From Romanomermis culicivorax (lineage: Eukaryota; Nematoda; Enoplea; Mermithida; Mermithidae): a stretch of DNA of 64,000 nucleotides. The stretch lies in contig CAWUHX010000070.1 of assembly GCA_963922205.1 (NCBI GenBank), positions 248,001 through 312,000 on the forward strand, given 5' to 3'. The notes under the pieces are model-generated. The model saw nothing but the letters and a program-made list of their open reading frames with translations, searched no databases and was not told the DNA's origin. Below are positions 21,401-31,290 of the stretch, one piece after another. How positions within the stretch are numbered: position 1 is the stretch's first letter; each line of letters starts with the position of its first letter. A program made the translations under genes and the position numbers.

Positions 21401-24400
21401 CAGATCAATAAAATTTTGTCGATATTTCAATTCGACTCACACATTTTATGGATACTTGTTTTGTTGCGATGCACCAAGTATTTCTGGCATCTTATAGGTA
21501 GCAAATTTAATGTGATTTATCAATATTTCTGTATGAAATTACGGTATATCCGAACCCCAACAACTGCCCAAAGGGGTTGCAAATCTGAACGGAACTGTAT
21601 TATAATATATTGAACCAGAGTAGCTGCACAACTTAAGAAAAAAATTTCATGGCATCTTATAGGAAGGTGCCCATGTGAGTACCTTAATTCCCTTTTTGGA
21701 TATATTTCCGTCCAATGATTTATACTTTAAAGATTTCGTATAAAGCATACAATGCTTGAGTGCTGCGGAATGTTGTTAAAACTAAATTGTAGAGCATTAT
21801 CTTCTGACCATAACATATTTACTTAAAGAGTAAAATCTTTCCGGTCCTGAGATATCATCAAAGATGCGAAAGAATTGACAAATAGCAAGCTTTGGGTTAA
21901 TGCCGATTTTTTGTGCAGAATAAATATCGCTGTGATACTTAGCGTGCGAAACTAACTAAACTATCTGATTTTTAGGTATAATTAACTTTTGACTTATTAT
22001 TCATAAGTCTGTTGTTAATGAAGCGTGCGGAAGTTCCTAAACATTTTTGGTTGGCCTCAAATATCTAATTTTGATTTTACCTCTTCCCAAGCTCAATAAT
22101 GTGCCTCCGTAAACGTGCAAAGCGAGGAACGAGAACGAAAAACCGAATACCGTGATTATAAAGCCGATGAGAGTTACCAGTTTCAATAACGCCTTGAAAA
22201 CTCTTGTAGCTAAGAGAGTTTCTTGCTGAAAGGAAAATTGTTAATTTTACACGTGCTGCAGGTGGCCCCATAATAAGGGGTATGAGGGGGTATTACATCG
22301 GCTTAGAGTCTCAAAAACTGATCACCTAATTCTGAGACAAAATGAAGTGCTTTAGTGGACATTCAGCTACACTACCTCCGAAAATTTTCAACTTTACCCC
22401 TACCTGAAAAATGTGACCTTGGGAACTTCTGGTGAACAGTATTAATTTTGATGTAACAAAATACACTGAACATTGAGCCTCAAACTGATTGAAAAAGCTA
22501 AAATTACTTGATCCTGCTCTTCTAGCGGTTTTCCTCTTTCGAAACTGACGCTAAAATAGACGTAACCACTTTCTTCCAACGGCGCGAAAATTATTCTCGC
22601 TACTAAAGATCCCAAATTTGTAACAACATCGTAAACACCTGTTGATTTCGAAAAATTAAAATCTGGTAGAATTTAATTGACAAAAAAGAAATAAAAAATA
22701 AATAAACCTTGATCGGCAAAATTCAAAACGTCGAAAAGTGTCATGACGTATCTTTCACCTGTAAAAAATATTGAATTGACTCAAATTGGACGTCGTAAAA
22801 TCAAATAAAAATATGATTAGGCATGATGGTACAACGTAATAAAAGTTCCAACTTGAGGGAGGGTCAGGCATTGATCTTTTATAATGGGTGGTGGTCCTTC
22901 ATTGCCCAAAATTTCAGGGGGGTCATAATGAAAAAAAATTAGATTTTTTACCTTAAAAAGTATGAAAATCGGTTAAATAAGTCCTAATTTTTGGCTAAAA
23001 GCCATAAAAATATTTAATTAGGGAACGAGGCGTCAGAAAAAAAGACAATTTTCGTACAAAAATGACCATCTTGTTCACAGACCAAAAATTATATTTTCAG
23101 TTTTTTTGCGACAAAAAAAGGATGGGGGTTTCAATATTTTTTTCAGGTAAGAAACATCGGCGATCCCTGGGGAGGGGTCCTTATGACACTTGCCACCGCA
23201 GATATAAATTATTATTTTAAAAAATATTCTTCGAATCTAAAAATTTGAAGGCATTTTGTTCCAGACTAACACAGTTTCGAATCTTCGGCGAATGAGATTC
23301 GAATTTCAATGTTTTCGAAAACTATAAAGAATGAAATTACCTTCGGTAAGCATTTGTTTCACGAAGGAATGTCGAAAAAAAGCTACAGTAAGACGCACAA
23401 CTTCTCTATCGAATCCGTCTGAAATTTTTAAATATGTGCAACTGCTTATTGCGTAATTTTTAGGTAAAAAACTTACGACTCAAATGAGGTAAAACGTCGC
23501 TGAAACGTTGCAGAAATACTTTACTGTCGACATTTTCGCCGCCGAATGTTCTATTTTTGCACAAAAACCACGCGAAATAACTGTAATACATTGTTGTGTA
23601 CAGTAGACTAGATGCAATCTAAAAATAACGCACGCTAGAAAAATATAGAATGTAGAATTATGCTGCTAACCATTGCAAATCCGAAATTCAATAACGAATT
23701 TTCCGGATAAAAAATCGTCAGAAATGCAAAGAGTATTTGACGAACTGCGTAAAATGAAGCGTCGGTCACAGCCTGAAAAAAGATAACTTATTTCAAATCA
23801 CAAACTATATAAATAGAAAAGTCAACAACACAATAATTTGCAATTTATTCGAAAATATTTCAAGTTACGCTTTTATTTTGAAAGAACCTTGAAGAGAATC
23901 TTCGACTCATTTCTGTCGAAGTTTTGTTTAGGCAATTTATTTCTCAAAAATAATTTTCATCCAGAAACTCTAACCTTTAACTTGACAAACATAAAACTTT
24001 GCCCCAAAACGTACAAAGGTTCGGCGAGTTTTTCGATAAAAACCGATAAAGCGAACAATAAAACGGCAGAATCGTAAAATTGAGCTTCCGAATCCAGCGG
24101 TTTGGTCAAAAAATGAATCCAAATCGTGCATAATAGAGCGCCAAGAACGACTGTCAATAGTGGACTCAAAAAAGCACGCTATATATGCATAGATTATTCA
24201 CAAATTTTGAAAAGTGAAAAATTTACCATATCCACAATAAATTGATCACTTTTCTCCAATTTCTATCGAGTTTATCGATTCGGCTCAGGCAAGCTCTTCT
24301 GAATGGTTCGCCCGAGAAAAATGACAACGTCGTATAAAGTAGCATGAGCCTAAAAAATGCGAAAATTACCTTCAAACACAAGATCAAAAGGTTTAAATTC

Positions 24401-24699
24401 TTAAATCTCAAATGCAATCTTCAAGATTTCTCGTAAACTATACAATTTTACACCAAATAATTTACCTGACGTTAACCACGCCTAGAAGAGATCGACTTAT
24501 AAATCGCAACAACACAGCGTTGAGTAAAAAAGTTGATGATCGGAAACATACCTTAAAATTGGAAATTTAGCAAAACTTAAAACTTCAACTAGTTGAGTAA
24601 AATAATAAGCAAAGACGGCAAGTTTCGATCATTTTATTCACAAACCTGTATTATTATGTTATAAAGCGCTGATTCTGTGAATTTCGTAACGCTATTCAT
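18327..24699 (-). CDS. RFT1: RFT1, ER membrane protein of N-glycan precursor assembly
   Basis: Fourteen minus-strand exons (24699-24646, 24551-24466, 24349-24227, 24164-23975, 23772-23671, 23618-23477, 23418-23341, 22758-22708, 22638-22508, 22225-22081, 19986-19881, 19818-19690, 19354-19237, 18479-18327) join in phase to 535 residues, close to the usual RFT1 length of about 540. Signature segments are 'LLGVVNVR', '[11 protein letters not shown]', 'QSFMFVKLK', 'TEGERYVMT', '[17 protein letters not shown]', 'VYGGTLLS', '[11 protein letters not shown]' and '[12 protein letters not shown]'. RFT1 is a polytopic ER protein of the MOP-like flippase fold, needed for Man5GlcNAc2-PP-dolichol to reach the lumenal side; whether it is itself the flippase is debated. 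No upstream regulatory site was recognised. Confidence 0.96.
18561..18608. repeat. Short tandem ATATCCTCACCGA repeat
   Basis: Three units of 'ATATCCTCACCGA' with small spacers, inside RFT1 intron 13 (18480-19236). No function evident. Confidence 0.8.
19237..19354 (-). CDS. RFT1: RFT1 exon 13
   Basis: Acceptor 'attcaag', donor AAC|GTAAAA, phase 0 at the end. Encodes '[17 protein letters not shown]' and the next membrane segment. The plus-strand open frame at 18962-19381 is its shadow. Confidence 0.88.
19690..19818 (-). CDS. RFT1: RFT1 exon 12
   Basis: Acceptor 'tattttag', donor ACAG|GTAAAA. Encodes '[19 protein letters not shown]', one of the most conserved RFT1 segments. Confidence 0.95.
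19881..19986 (-). CDS. RFT1: RFT1 exon 11
   Basis: Acceptor 'aaattcag', donor GATAG|GTTTGG. Encodes '[20 protein letters not shown]', the best family signature in the gene. Confidence 0.97.
19987..22080 (-). other. RFT1 intron 10
   Basis: A 2.1-kb intron in a gene whose other introns are mostly 50-750 bases. It holds a fragment of the TACTGTAAAA family (20140-20225) and the second copy of the GGCCATATGGCTAG repeat (20852-21195, with a run of G at 20862-20873). No exon-like sequence seen. Confidence 0.75.
20852..21195. repeat. Dispersed repeat with GGCCATATGGCTAG words, copy 2
   Basis: Collinear with 14691-15100: G-run, 'GTCGGCCATATGGCTAG', 'cgcttcgtgccatgaatat', the 'CAGAGACCCAC' block and a final 'GTTACATGTACG'. 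Confidence 0.7.
22081..22225 (-). CDS. RFT1: RFT1 exon 10
   Basis: Acceptor 'cctttcag', donor AGAG|GTAAAA. Encodes '[18 protein letters not shown]' then '[12 protein letters not shown]'. Confidence 0.95.
22508..22638 (-). CDS. RFT1: RFT1 exon 9
   Basis: Acceptor 'tcaacag', donor CAA|GTAATT. Encodes '[20 protein letters not shown]', a conserved RFT1 block. Confidence 0.95.
22708..22758 (-). CDS. RFT1: RFT1 exon 8
   Basis: A 51-base exon; acceptor 'ttttacag', donor CAAG|GTTTAT. Encodes '[16 protein letters not shown]'. Confidence 0.95.
22759..23340 (-). other. RFT1 intron 7 with a repeat fragment
   Basis: A 580-base intron with a G-rich block ('GGTGGTGGTCC', 'TTCAGGGGGGTCATAATG') and a matching 'GGAGGGGTCCTTATGACA' near 23190, roughly inverted. 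This suggests a small inserted element at about 22855-23205. Confidence 0.5.
23341..23418 (-). CDS. RFT1: RFT1 exon 7
   Basis: Acceptor 'aatttcag', donor GAAG|GTAATT. Encodes '[13 protein letters not shown]', matching the conserved segment that precedes 'GERYVMT'. Confidence 0.95.
23477..23618 (-). CDS. RFT1: RFT1 exon 6
   Basis: Acceptor 'atttttag', donor AGTC|GTAAGT. Encodes a Tyr-rich membrane segment and a loop with '[13 protein letters not shown]'. Confidence 0.92.
23671..23772 (-). CDS. RFT1: RFT1 exon 5
   Basis: Acceptor 'ttttcag', donor ATG|GTTAGC; 34 whole codons. Encodes a membrane segment with '[12 protein letters not shown]'. Confidence 0.92.
23975..24164 (-). CDS. RFT1: RFT1 exon 4
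   Basis: Acceptor 'ttttttgag' (chosen because it alone keeps the frame; the nearer 'tatatag' gives a stop), donor AAAG|GTTAGA. Encodes '[18 protein letters not shown]', an RFT1 hallmark. Confidence 0.9.
24227..24349 (-). CDS. RFT1: RFT1 exon 3
   Basis: Acceptor 'attttttag', donor ATATG|GTAAAT. Encodes '[20 protein letters not shown]', which includes the conserved FRRACL motif. Confidence 0.96.
24466..24551 (-). CDS. RFT1: RFT1 exon 2
   Basis: Acceptor 'attttaag', donor CAG|GTAAAT. Encodes '[19 protein letters not shown]'. Confidence 0.95.
24646..24699 (-). CDS. RFT1: RFT1 exon 1 (start)
   Basis: ATG at 24699-24697 gives '[18 protein letters not shown]', matching the amphipathic N-terminus of the family. 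Donor CAG|GTTTGT. No acceptor-like site lies directly upstream. Confidence 0.88.
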
Positions 24700-24984
24700 C
24701 GTATTGAAATTGAAGTGCGGTTAACCGAAATGATAAAAATAAGTCTAAAAGCAATAAACTGCCATTATATAAAAGAACAGAGAACAGCAGTTTTTGATTT
24801 GTAACTTTGTGTGTACAAAGTGTTATAGAGCTGTTCAAAAACAATTTCTGTAGCTCCTAAAGCTCTTCCACTATATTCGGTATTTTCTACTTTTGGCTTC
24901 GAAACTTTCGACTTAGGAACCAGATAGCCTATGGGTTGGAAACAAAAAGCGCCGACAATTTTTTGGATTTTGTTATTCTAGAAC

Positions 24985-25455
24985 GCTAGGAAATGAATTT
25001 TTTCAACCTTTATTCCCTAGACAGAAGGTTTTAATTTTTCGGTATATTCAACGAATTTTCAGTCGGAAAAACTATACAATTCAAAAATTAGGAACGCATT
25101 TGGAATTTGGATTCTTCAACTAGCAATAATTTCTACTTGGACTCAAAATGTTTTAATCACACAAAAGTCGAAATTTTTTTAAAGATCGAAAACATATTTT
25201 GGGAAAATGAGCGAGAAAATCTTGCTTTCCGTCAAATTCGTCAAAAAACTACACATGATCAAACATTCATCCATATGTATGTTGATAATTAAAAGCTATA
25301 AGGATTATCTAGAATGACATTTTCTAACCGCGCACTAGAATAATAGAGAAAAATTATAAACCAATTAAAAAATTTTCACTATTTTCAACTTTATGACGCA
25401 TGAAAATACATGTCCGGACAGGAAACCCTATAACTTAATCAAAAGGGCAGTCAGG
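24985..25455 (+). repeat. Diverged direct repeat, copy 1 of 2
   Basis: Collinear with 27185-27695: GAACGCT..GAAATGAAT, 'AGACAGAAGGTTT', 'CAATAATTTCTACTTGGACT' or similar, 'CAAAATGTTTT(A/G)ATCACA', 'AAATTCGTCAA', 'GATCAAACATT(C/T)ATCC', and 'TCCGGACAG'. Non-coding. The nature of the element is not recognised. Confidence 0.8.
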
Positions 25456-25854
25456 CTTCAAGTTGCACCGTAAAACTTGACAGAGAAAATTTGGTTGCAC
25501 AGCCCGAAATTTGATTACTATGTACGAAAAAAGAATGTTATAAAGAAATTCTTTTTTCCAAAAATTGAAGGAGCATATTAAGGAAAGACCAACATAATTT
25601 TGAGCTCTCACTTGTAATCGTAGAGGCCTTAGCGGTCGATTTCTCATGTAACTCAAAGTCATTATGCCATTGGATAGTTTTCTGGGATATTTATTCTACA
25701 ATGCTTGTGAATTAGGCTTCAAACGAACATTTCAATTTTTTCTTTAATTTTAAAGAATTAACAGCTCTAAAACTATCGGTTGAAAAGCTCAAAAACTATC
25801 AGAATGATTTGGAAAGCTCAAAAAAACTTTAACGTCTATGATCATTTTTGAGCG

Positions 25855-26160
25855 AAAAAACAACTTGGGGGAAATGTGACAAAAAATTTTTTGAACCCCT
25901 TTTCCCCATTTGGGGAATAGACCGGCGAGAAAAAACAGTGATTGCAATAAATATAGCTTCAATTATATTTTTATCATACTCTTGGCCTAAAACGTTTTCG
26001 CAGTTTTGAGTATATTTGTAGCAAATTTTTTGTGCCATTGGCACGAATTTTTTTAGCCTTTTGTGCCAATTGACACGAAACGTACATGCACTGTTATTTT
26101 TTTCCGGCCTTTTCCCCAAATGGGAAAAGGGGTCAAAACCTTTTCCCTCATTTTACTCAA
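25855..26160. repeat. Imperfect inverted repeat with TTTTCCCCAAATGGG and GTGCCAATTG words
   Basis: The left arm (about 25870-25960, 'CCCCTTTTCCCCATTTGGGG', 'AAACAGTG') is mirrored by the right arm (about 26090-26155). The middle holds 'TTTGTGCCATTGGCACGAA' and 'TTGTGCCAATTGACACGAAA'. Related words occur at 31100-31290 and 34480-34590. Confidence 0.75.
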
Positions 26161-26342
26161 GTCGTTTTTTCGCTTTAAAATGCTCATAAATGCTTTATTC
26201 AAGTGTTTTTTAACTTTTCCAAACCTTCATAAAAATTGTAAAAAATTGAAATTTTCGAGTTTGAAATCTAATTTCCAAGCATTGTGGATTAACTTTCCCA
26301 ACAAACTTTGAATTAGATGAGAAATCGACGGTTAAGTCACAA

Positions 26343-26837
26343 TAGGAAAGATATAGCACTTCATTTTAAGGGGCAAGCTATGTAGACTGCCATTAAAAAA
26401 ATTAGGGTTATTTAAACAGGCAAGCTGCGCTGTCATTAATGGGAGGAGGGTGATTTAAGGTGCCAATCCACTGCCTTATACTAAACCCGTGGAGTAGATG
26501 GATTAACCCCACCCATAAAATCAAACATTGGTAGACTTATTGGAGAGGATTCCTAAGCCTGAGAAATAAGTAAGGATAGATGTCGGCGCATTCCACGTTA
26601 TACCCTTAGAAAAGCGTATCCCCTTCCAATTGCCAAAGGACGTATGTGTAATTTTATAATATATGGATCAAACCGCTGATTGTATCGGTTAAATACAGGG
26701 CCATCGATTGGCAGCCTAGATCACCCTCCTCCTATTAATGGCAGCGCAGCTTGCCTGTTTAAATCGCCATTCTTTTATTAATGGCAGGGTAGCTTGACCA
26801 TTAAAATGAATGTATATCAGTGCTATATCTTTTCTAG
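26343..26837. mobile_element. Foldback element with arms of about 120 bp
   Basis: The left arm (26343-26460) and right arm (26718-26837) are imperfect reverse complements over nearly their full length, including 'AAAGATATAGCACT' at the outer ends and 'AAACAGGCAAGCTGCGCTG' then 'AGGAGGAGGGTGAT' at the inner ends. The loop is about 255 bp. No transposase frame. The class is uncertain. Confidence 0.85.
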
Positions 26838-27184
26838 TGCGTAATCTTATAACGTGCATGTCAATCAGCTCCACTAATACCAAAATTTTGGGGTGGAGGC
26901 AGGGTTTTTTTGCACAGGCCAGGTTGCAATGTGCAACTTGGGGAGAAATTTCGGTTGCACAAATAAATTTTTTGTTGCTGAGTCTAAAATCGATAAATTT
27001 GCTTAAATTTATCGGAAAAACCATCGCAAACTAGTTTTCTTGTATTTTATTCGATCCGCGTCGGTTTTAAACATTTAAATCCCAATTTTCTGAGTTTTGG
27101 AGAGAAAATGAAAAGATTTATATGACTAGACTAGAGTAATATGTTCGGCGCTTAGCGCCGGATTTTTCTATGGATTTCAATATT

Positions 27185-27695
27185 CTTGAACGCTGGAAAA
27201 TGAATCTTTTCACCTTTTATTTCCCAGACAGAAGGTTTGATTTATCACTAAATTTAATGAATTTTCAAACTAAAATTTTCAAACTCGGACAAACTAAAAT
27301 TCAAAAACTAGGCAAGCGACTAAGACCTTGGATCTTTCAATCGGCAAAAATTTCTACACTCAAAATGTTTTGATCACATGAAAGTCAAAATTTTTATGAA
27401 GATCACAAAAAAATTTTGGGAAAATGACCGAGAAAAATGTTAGTTTTCATCAAATTCGTCAACAAACAATACAGGATCAAACATTTATCCATAATATGTT
27501 GATAACAAGAACCTATAAGCACTAACTAGAATGATCTTTTCTAACCGCTTACTAGAATATTATAGAAAATTAATTAAATGAAACTGAAACCCGGCGCGAA
27601 GCGCTGGAAAATTTTCACTTTTTTCCATTTTAGAACGCATAAAAATGCATCTCCGGACAGAAAATCTTATCACCTAATCAAAAGAGCAGTCAACC
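27185..27695 (+). repeat. Diverged direct repeat, copy 2 of 2
   Basis: See 24985-25455. This copy carries an extra 'AAATTCAAAAACTAGGCAAG' section and is followed directly by the endonuclease fragment. Confidence 0.8.
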
Positions 27696-28215
27696 AGAAA
27701 CTTATCATAAAAATCATCTATAGTTATACATGTTGAAAATAAAATGTCCCGTTCTAGAGTACTCAAATAGGCAGCAAATAAATCAAAATTTATTGACTTA
27801 AAATGTAGATTTTTTTCATTCTCGGGTTTTTGCTTGGGTCCTATGTATGTCAAAAACAATGCTATTATGGTCGCATGAATGTGATAAGGGTGGTTGAACT
27901 TCAACATTTCTACATAGAACTTCCTGATTTGTTAGAATAAGATCTAAAATATTTGAGCCGCGAGTAGGTTGAATGACTAATTGGGAGAAACCACATCTAT
28001 TAAGATAATTCCAATACATCAAACTCACATCATCATTTGGTATACTTTCAGATGTCCAATCTATTTTAGGTAAATTAAAATCTCCAAGTACGATTGTCGG
28101 TTTATTATTCAGACTAGACCTTTCAATAAATTGACACAACTTTACATCAGTTTCATAATCAGTTGAAGGAGTTCTATATACTAAAATACATTGAATCCCA
28201 AGATTTAGAACATTA
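27675..28215 (-). pseudogene. Endonuclease fragment of a second non-LTR retrotransposon
   Basis: The minus-strand reading shows the C-terminal half of an APE-type endonuclease: 'VLGDFNLPKIDW', 'LVIQPTRGSNILDLIL' and 'SHSCDHNSIVFDI'. The frame is open from about 28210 to 27816. The continuation ('ENEKNLHFKSINF' and on) lies in another frame from about 27830 to 27674, so a frameshift breaks it. No reverse transcriptase follows. It is a dead fragment, related to but different from the element at 31806-34256. Confidence 0.85.
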
Positions 28216-28539
28216 ATCAGTATGTGACATGTGTGAAGATTTTATGCAAATGAGTAAATGAATAAAATGAGGGCTAAATTTTATAAGTCGGTTCCCGGCA
28301 TTCAGCCTAAGTATTGTATATGAGTTGTTTGTTAATTTTGAGCACTGATTTCTGTGACTAGTGAGTAGACATTTATTTTTCCTTTAAAATTTACCTTGGG
28401 CTTAGGCTTAGGGTACAGCAGCTGCGCCTAAAGGGCGCAGCGCTGTTGAGACTCTTCCAAATGAAGTTGTTAGTTAAAATAATATCAAGGGTCTTAAAGG
28501 AATATAGTGTTTATACTCTCTGATGAAATTGTGTGTGGT

Positions 28540-28605
28540 AAACGCATTAAGTCCATAGGCCGGTGGACCAGGTTCGATTCTCGAAGTAGGTAGGATTTTT
28601 CTGTA
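28540..28605 (+). other. Possible tRNA-like (SINE) promoter remnant
   Basis: 'TGTGTGGTAAACGC' and 'GGTTCGATTCT' resemble tRNA A and B boxes at about 30-35 bases spacing. No cloverleaf acceptor stem closes. Weak. Confidence 0.2.
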
Positions 28606-28644
28606 GTGACAAGGACTATGTGAGATGTGTGCAGATTTTATGCA

Positions 28645-28885
28645 AAGAAGTTCCTGAATGCCATGAGCGCTTGGATTTTCGAACTGATCTGGATAGCTGG
28701 CATCATGAGGAGTCCAAAAATGCCAGTTTGGACCATAATTTGGAAGGGAACCGACTTGTAAAAAAATTCCGAAATGAGTTCCTGGATTTTCGAACTGATC
28801 TGGTTAGCTGACATCTTGAGAAGTTCGAAAATGCTAGCTTGGACCATAATTGGGAAAGGAGCCGATGTGTAAAAAAATGCCACTA
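28645..28885. repeat. Two-copy tandem duplication (about 120 bp)
   Basis: 'GAACTGATCTGG(A/T)TAGCTG', then 'GGACCATAATT(T)GG', then a 'CCGA(C/T)..TGTAAAAAAAT' block is repeated in tandem. The open frames on both strands arise from it. A related 'GTG(A)CATGTGTG(A/C)AG' word pair occurs at 28214 and 28620. Confidence 0.8.
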
Positions 28886-29214
28886 TTTATTTTTGGATCA
28901 CTTTTAAACAAATATGTAAATTTTTACATTTTCCAAAATATGTGAACTTTTCGGCCTGAGCTGTCTTTCCATGCTTTGAAAACACGCCTATTTTATTCCC
29001 CGTGTTGCAAAGCGCTTAACAAACATTAATTTTTAATATTTGAAGAAATATGCAAATTTTTGACAAAAATGCCAATTTTTTAACTCGAACTCTTTTCTGC
29101 GCTTTGAAAATGCGCCGGTTGGCTTTCTCAGAAAGCATTGCGAAGTGAGATCTGTCATCATTTTAATTGGTTCAAAAAATTTATTGATTTTTACAGTTGT
29201 TTCTGGCAAATTTT

Positions 29215-29345
29215 ATGGCTTAGGCTTAGACTCAGGCTTAGGTTTACGCTTAGGTTTACGCTTAGGCTTAGGCTAGGATTAGATTTAGTCTTAGGTTTAG
29301 GCTTAGGCTTGGGCTTAGGTTTAGGTCTGGGTTTAGGCTTGGACT
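29215..29345 (+). repeat. Interstitial degenerate TTAGGC telomere-type tract
   Basis: About 20 units of TTAGGC with TTAGAC, TTACGC, TTAGGT and TTGGGC variants. TTAGGC is the nematode telomere unit. The tract is degenerate, so it is old or expanded internally. Confidence 0.9.
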
Positions 29346-29387
29346 CACGGTCAGGAAGGAGTAGACTACAACTTTTCGACCAATCAA

Positions 29388-30731
29388 CAGGGTTGGAAAA
29401 AACCAAACTTTTGAAATTTCGACATTTTGGTTATTTGGTTTTTTATAATTTTTTAATGTTTTTTTTGGTTTTTCTATGGTTTTTTTCTGGTTTAATTCTT
29501 TAAAATGTTTGGTACATCAAAATAACTAAGTAAAAAACTACTGGAAGCTCCCTGTATCATCTAAGACTAGTCAGGGAGCCTTTAAATGGCAGCTAGAAGT
29601 ACTAATCTTATCCGAAGTGTCATTATTTTATGCGCAATCCCCATTATAGCAATAGAAATACAGTAATAGCGGACACATAAGAAAGGAAGGATGAGTGAAG
29701 ACTGAAGAACATAAGAAAAGTAAAAATGGAACAGAACATGCGATATGTATAAGGGGCAAATTCAAGGAAAAGAAAAATTATAAATAAAGAGAAATATACA
29801 ATACACAATGTACGTAATCAAAACTCATAAAAAATCAACCACAGAATTGTATCAATGTATCACGTATATATATACATAATGCACAGGAAAGCTGAAATAA
29901 CACAACTTTTAAGTATACCGTTTTCGATAAGAGGGTTTTAACTTGATAGATTATTACATATGTTATTAATATTACAAACTGCAGTTGAAAGTTACACATA
30001 GACATTTCAGATGTTTCCAAATTTTTGCTTTTCAAACCTGTCTGTAACTACAGCAAATCGGTCTTATTATATAAACTATCCTCGCTTGCATGATAGATAC
30101 ATATTCTCGTACGATTTTTTTCTGCCTAGTAGTGACGTCAGTTCACATAAAAATAAGCCACTCAAAACCTCTTCTCTTTGTTAACCTACAGTATGCTTAA
30201 CTGATCTGTACAAAATTTCATTATTGTTGTCTCATTATATTTTGAAATTTCGAGCTAAGAAAATTAAGAAGCTTACCGTAACAATGAAATCAGGATTATT
30301 ATACTCAATCATATTTTGTAAAATTTTGATGATGTGGATGAATGTATGTCACCCAGTATGGTCGGAGTATACTCTACGAAAGATTTAGCGTCCAATTTTT
30401 TTGTGAGCAAATTATAGCAAACTCAACTCATGTACTAAATGTGTGCTTGCAAGATGGATACAAAAGAAAGGATATCGATTGATTAATATCACATCTTTTG
30501 TGTGAGAAATGTATCATAAAAATACGACTTTTTCTACTTTGTAGTGAAGTCAATTCGACTAAATTGATTGATTTTTTAATTTAGATAGACACCAATACAT
30601 GCCCAGAAGATCGACTAATGTGAAAAAATAGTTTTCCAATGATTTTAGAAAAAAACCAAAAAACCAGATTTTCCAATTTTTTGTTTTTTTTTTAAACCAA
30701 AAATCAAAAAACCAAAGCCTTGCCAACCCTG
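29388..30731. mobile_element. hAT-like non-autonomous element, 1344 bp, 8-bp target duplication
   Basis: Ends are CAGGGTTGG...CCAACCCTG, and an exact 8-bp direct repeat, CCAATCAA, flanks it (29380-29387 and 30732-30739). The subterminal 100 bp on both sides are mirrored AAACC/GGTTT-rich sequence. An 8-bp duplication with CAGGG-type ends is the hAT pattern. I see no transposase frame inside, so it would depend on a source elsewhere. Confidence 0.85.
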
Positions 30732-30788
30732 CCAATCAAATTGAAGGTATGAAATTTTTCCACTAATCGAATTGATGACATGACAGAT

Positions 30789-31005
30789 CCATACCTGTAA
30801 GACCTCCGACCAGTTGGGGGGGGGGTAGAAAAAAGTCGAAATTTTTCCCAAAAACGGTCAAAAAACATACACTTTTTTGCAATTTTTTTAATTTTTTCCA
30901 AACTGGGGGGGGAGGGTTGGTGGGGGGGGGGTAAATGATTTTGCGTACAGGGTTGGCCAAGTTGGGGGGGTCCCCCTCCCCAACCCCCTCCAAGTACAGG
31001 TATGG
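30789..31005. mobile_element. G-rich TIR element, 217 bp, with 6-bp duplication
   Basis: TIR CCATACCTGTA/TACAGGTATGG, flanked on both sides by ACAGAT (30783-30788, 31006-31011). Long G runs occur at both shoulders (30816-30825 and 30905-30930). Same family as 15328-15515. The minus-strand open frames here (30645-31045) are its shadows. Confidence 0.8.
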
Positions 31006-31099
31006 ACAGATCTCGCTCCCTCCTAATGCTTTGTGGCTTTCTCAAGTGTCAAATTACTTGAAAAAGCCCAATTTAAGCAAATTTGAGAGTTTCAGCGTT

Positions 31100-31290
31100 C
31101 CAAAATTTTTTTCCTCAAATGGGGGAAAGAGCCCAAAAAATTTTTTCCCTTTTCTGAATTTTTCCCCTCAAAAAGCACGACATGGGGAAAAAACAGCGTT
31201 TTTTTTGTGCACGGACATTTGTGCCAATTGGCACAAGAGGCCAAAAAAATTTGTGCCAATGGCACAAAAATTTTTTTCACTAGAGACATA
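31100..31290. repeat. Repeat with TTTGTGCCAATTGGCACAA palindrome
   Basis: Contains 'TTTGTGCCAATTGGCACAAG' and 'TTTGTGCCAATGGCACAAA' palindromes after a TTTTCCCC-rich part, as at 25855-26160 and 34480-34590. Confidence 0.75.

Noticed and set aside
29138-29503. Gly-Leu repeat open frame
   Set aside because: Produced by the TTAGGC tract and the end of the hAT-like element.
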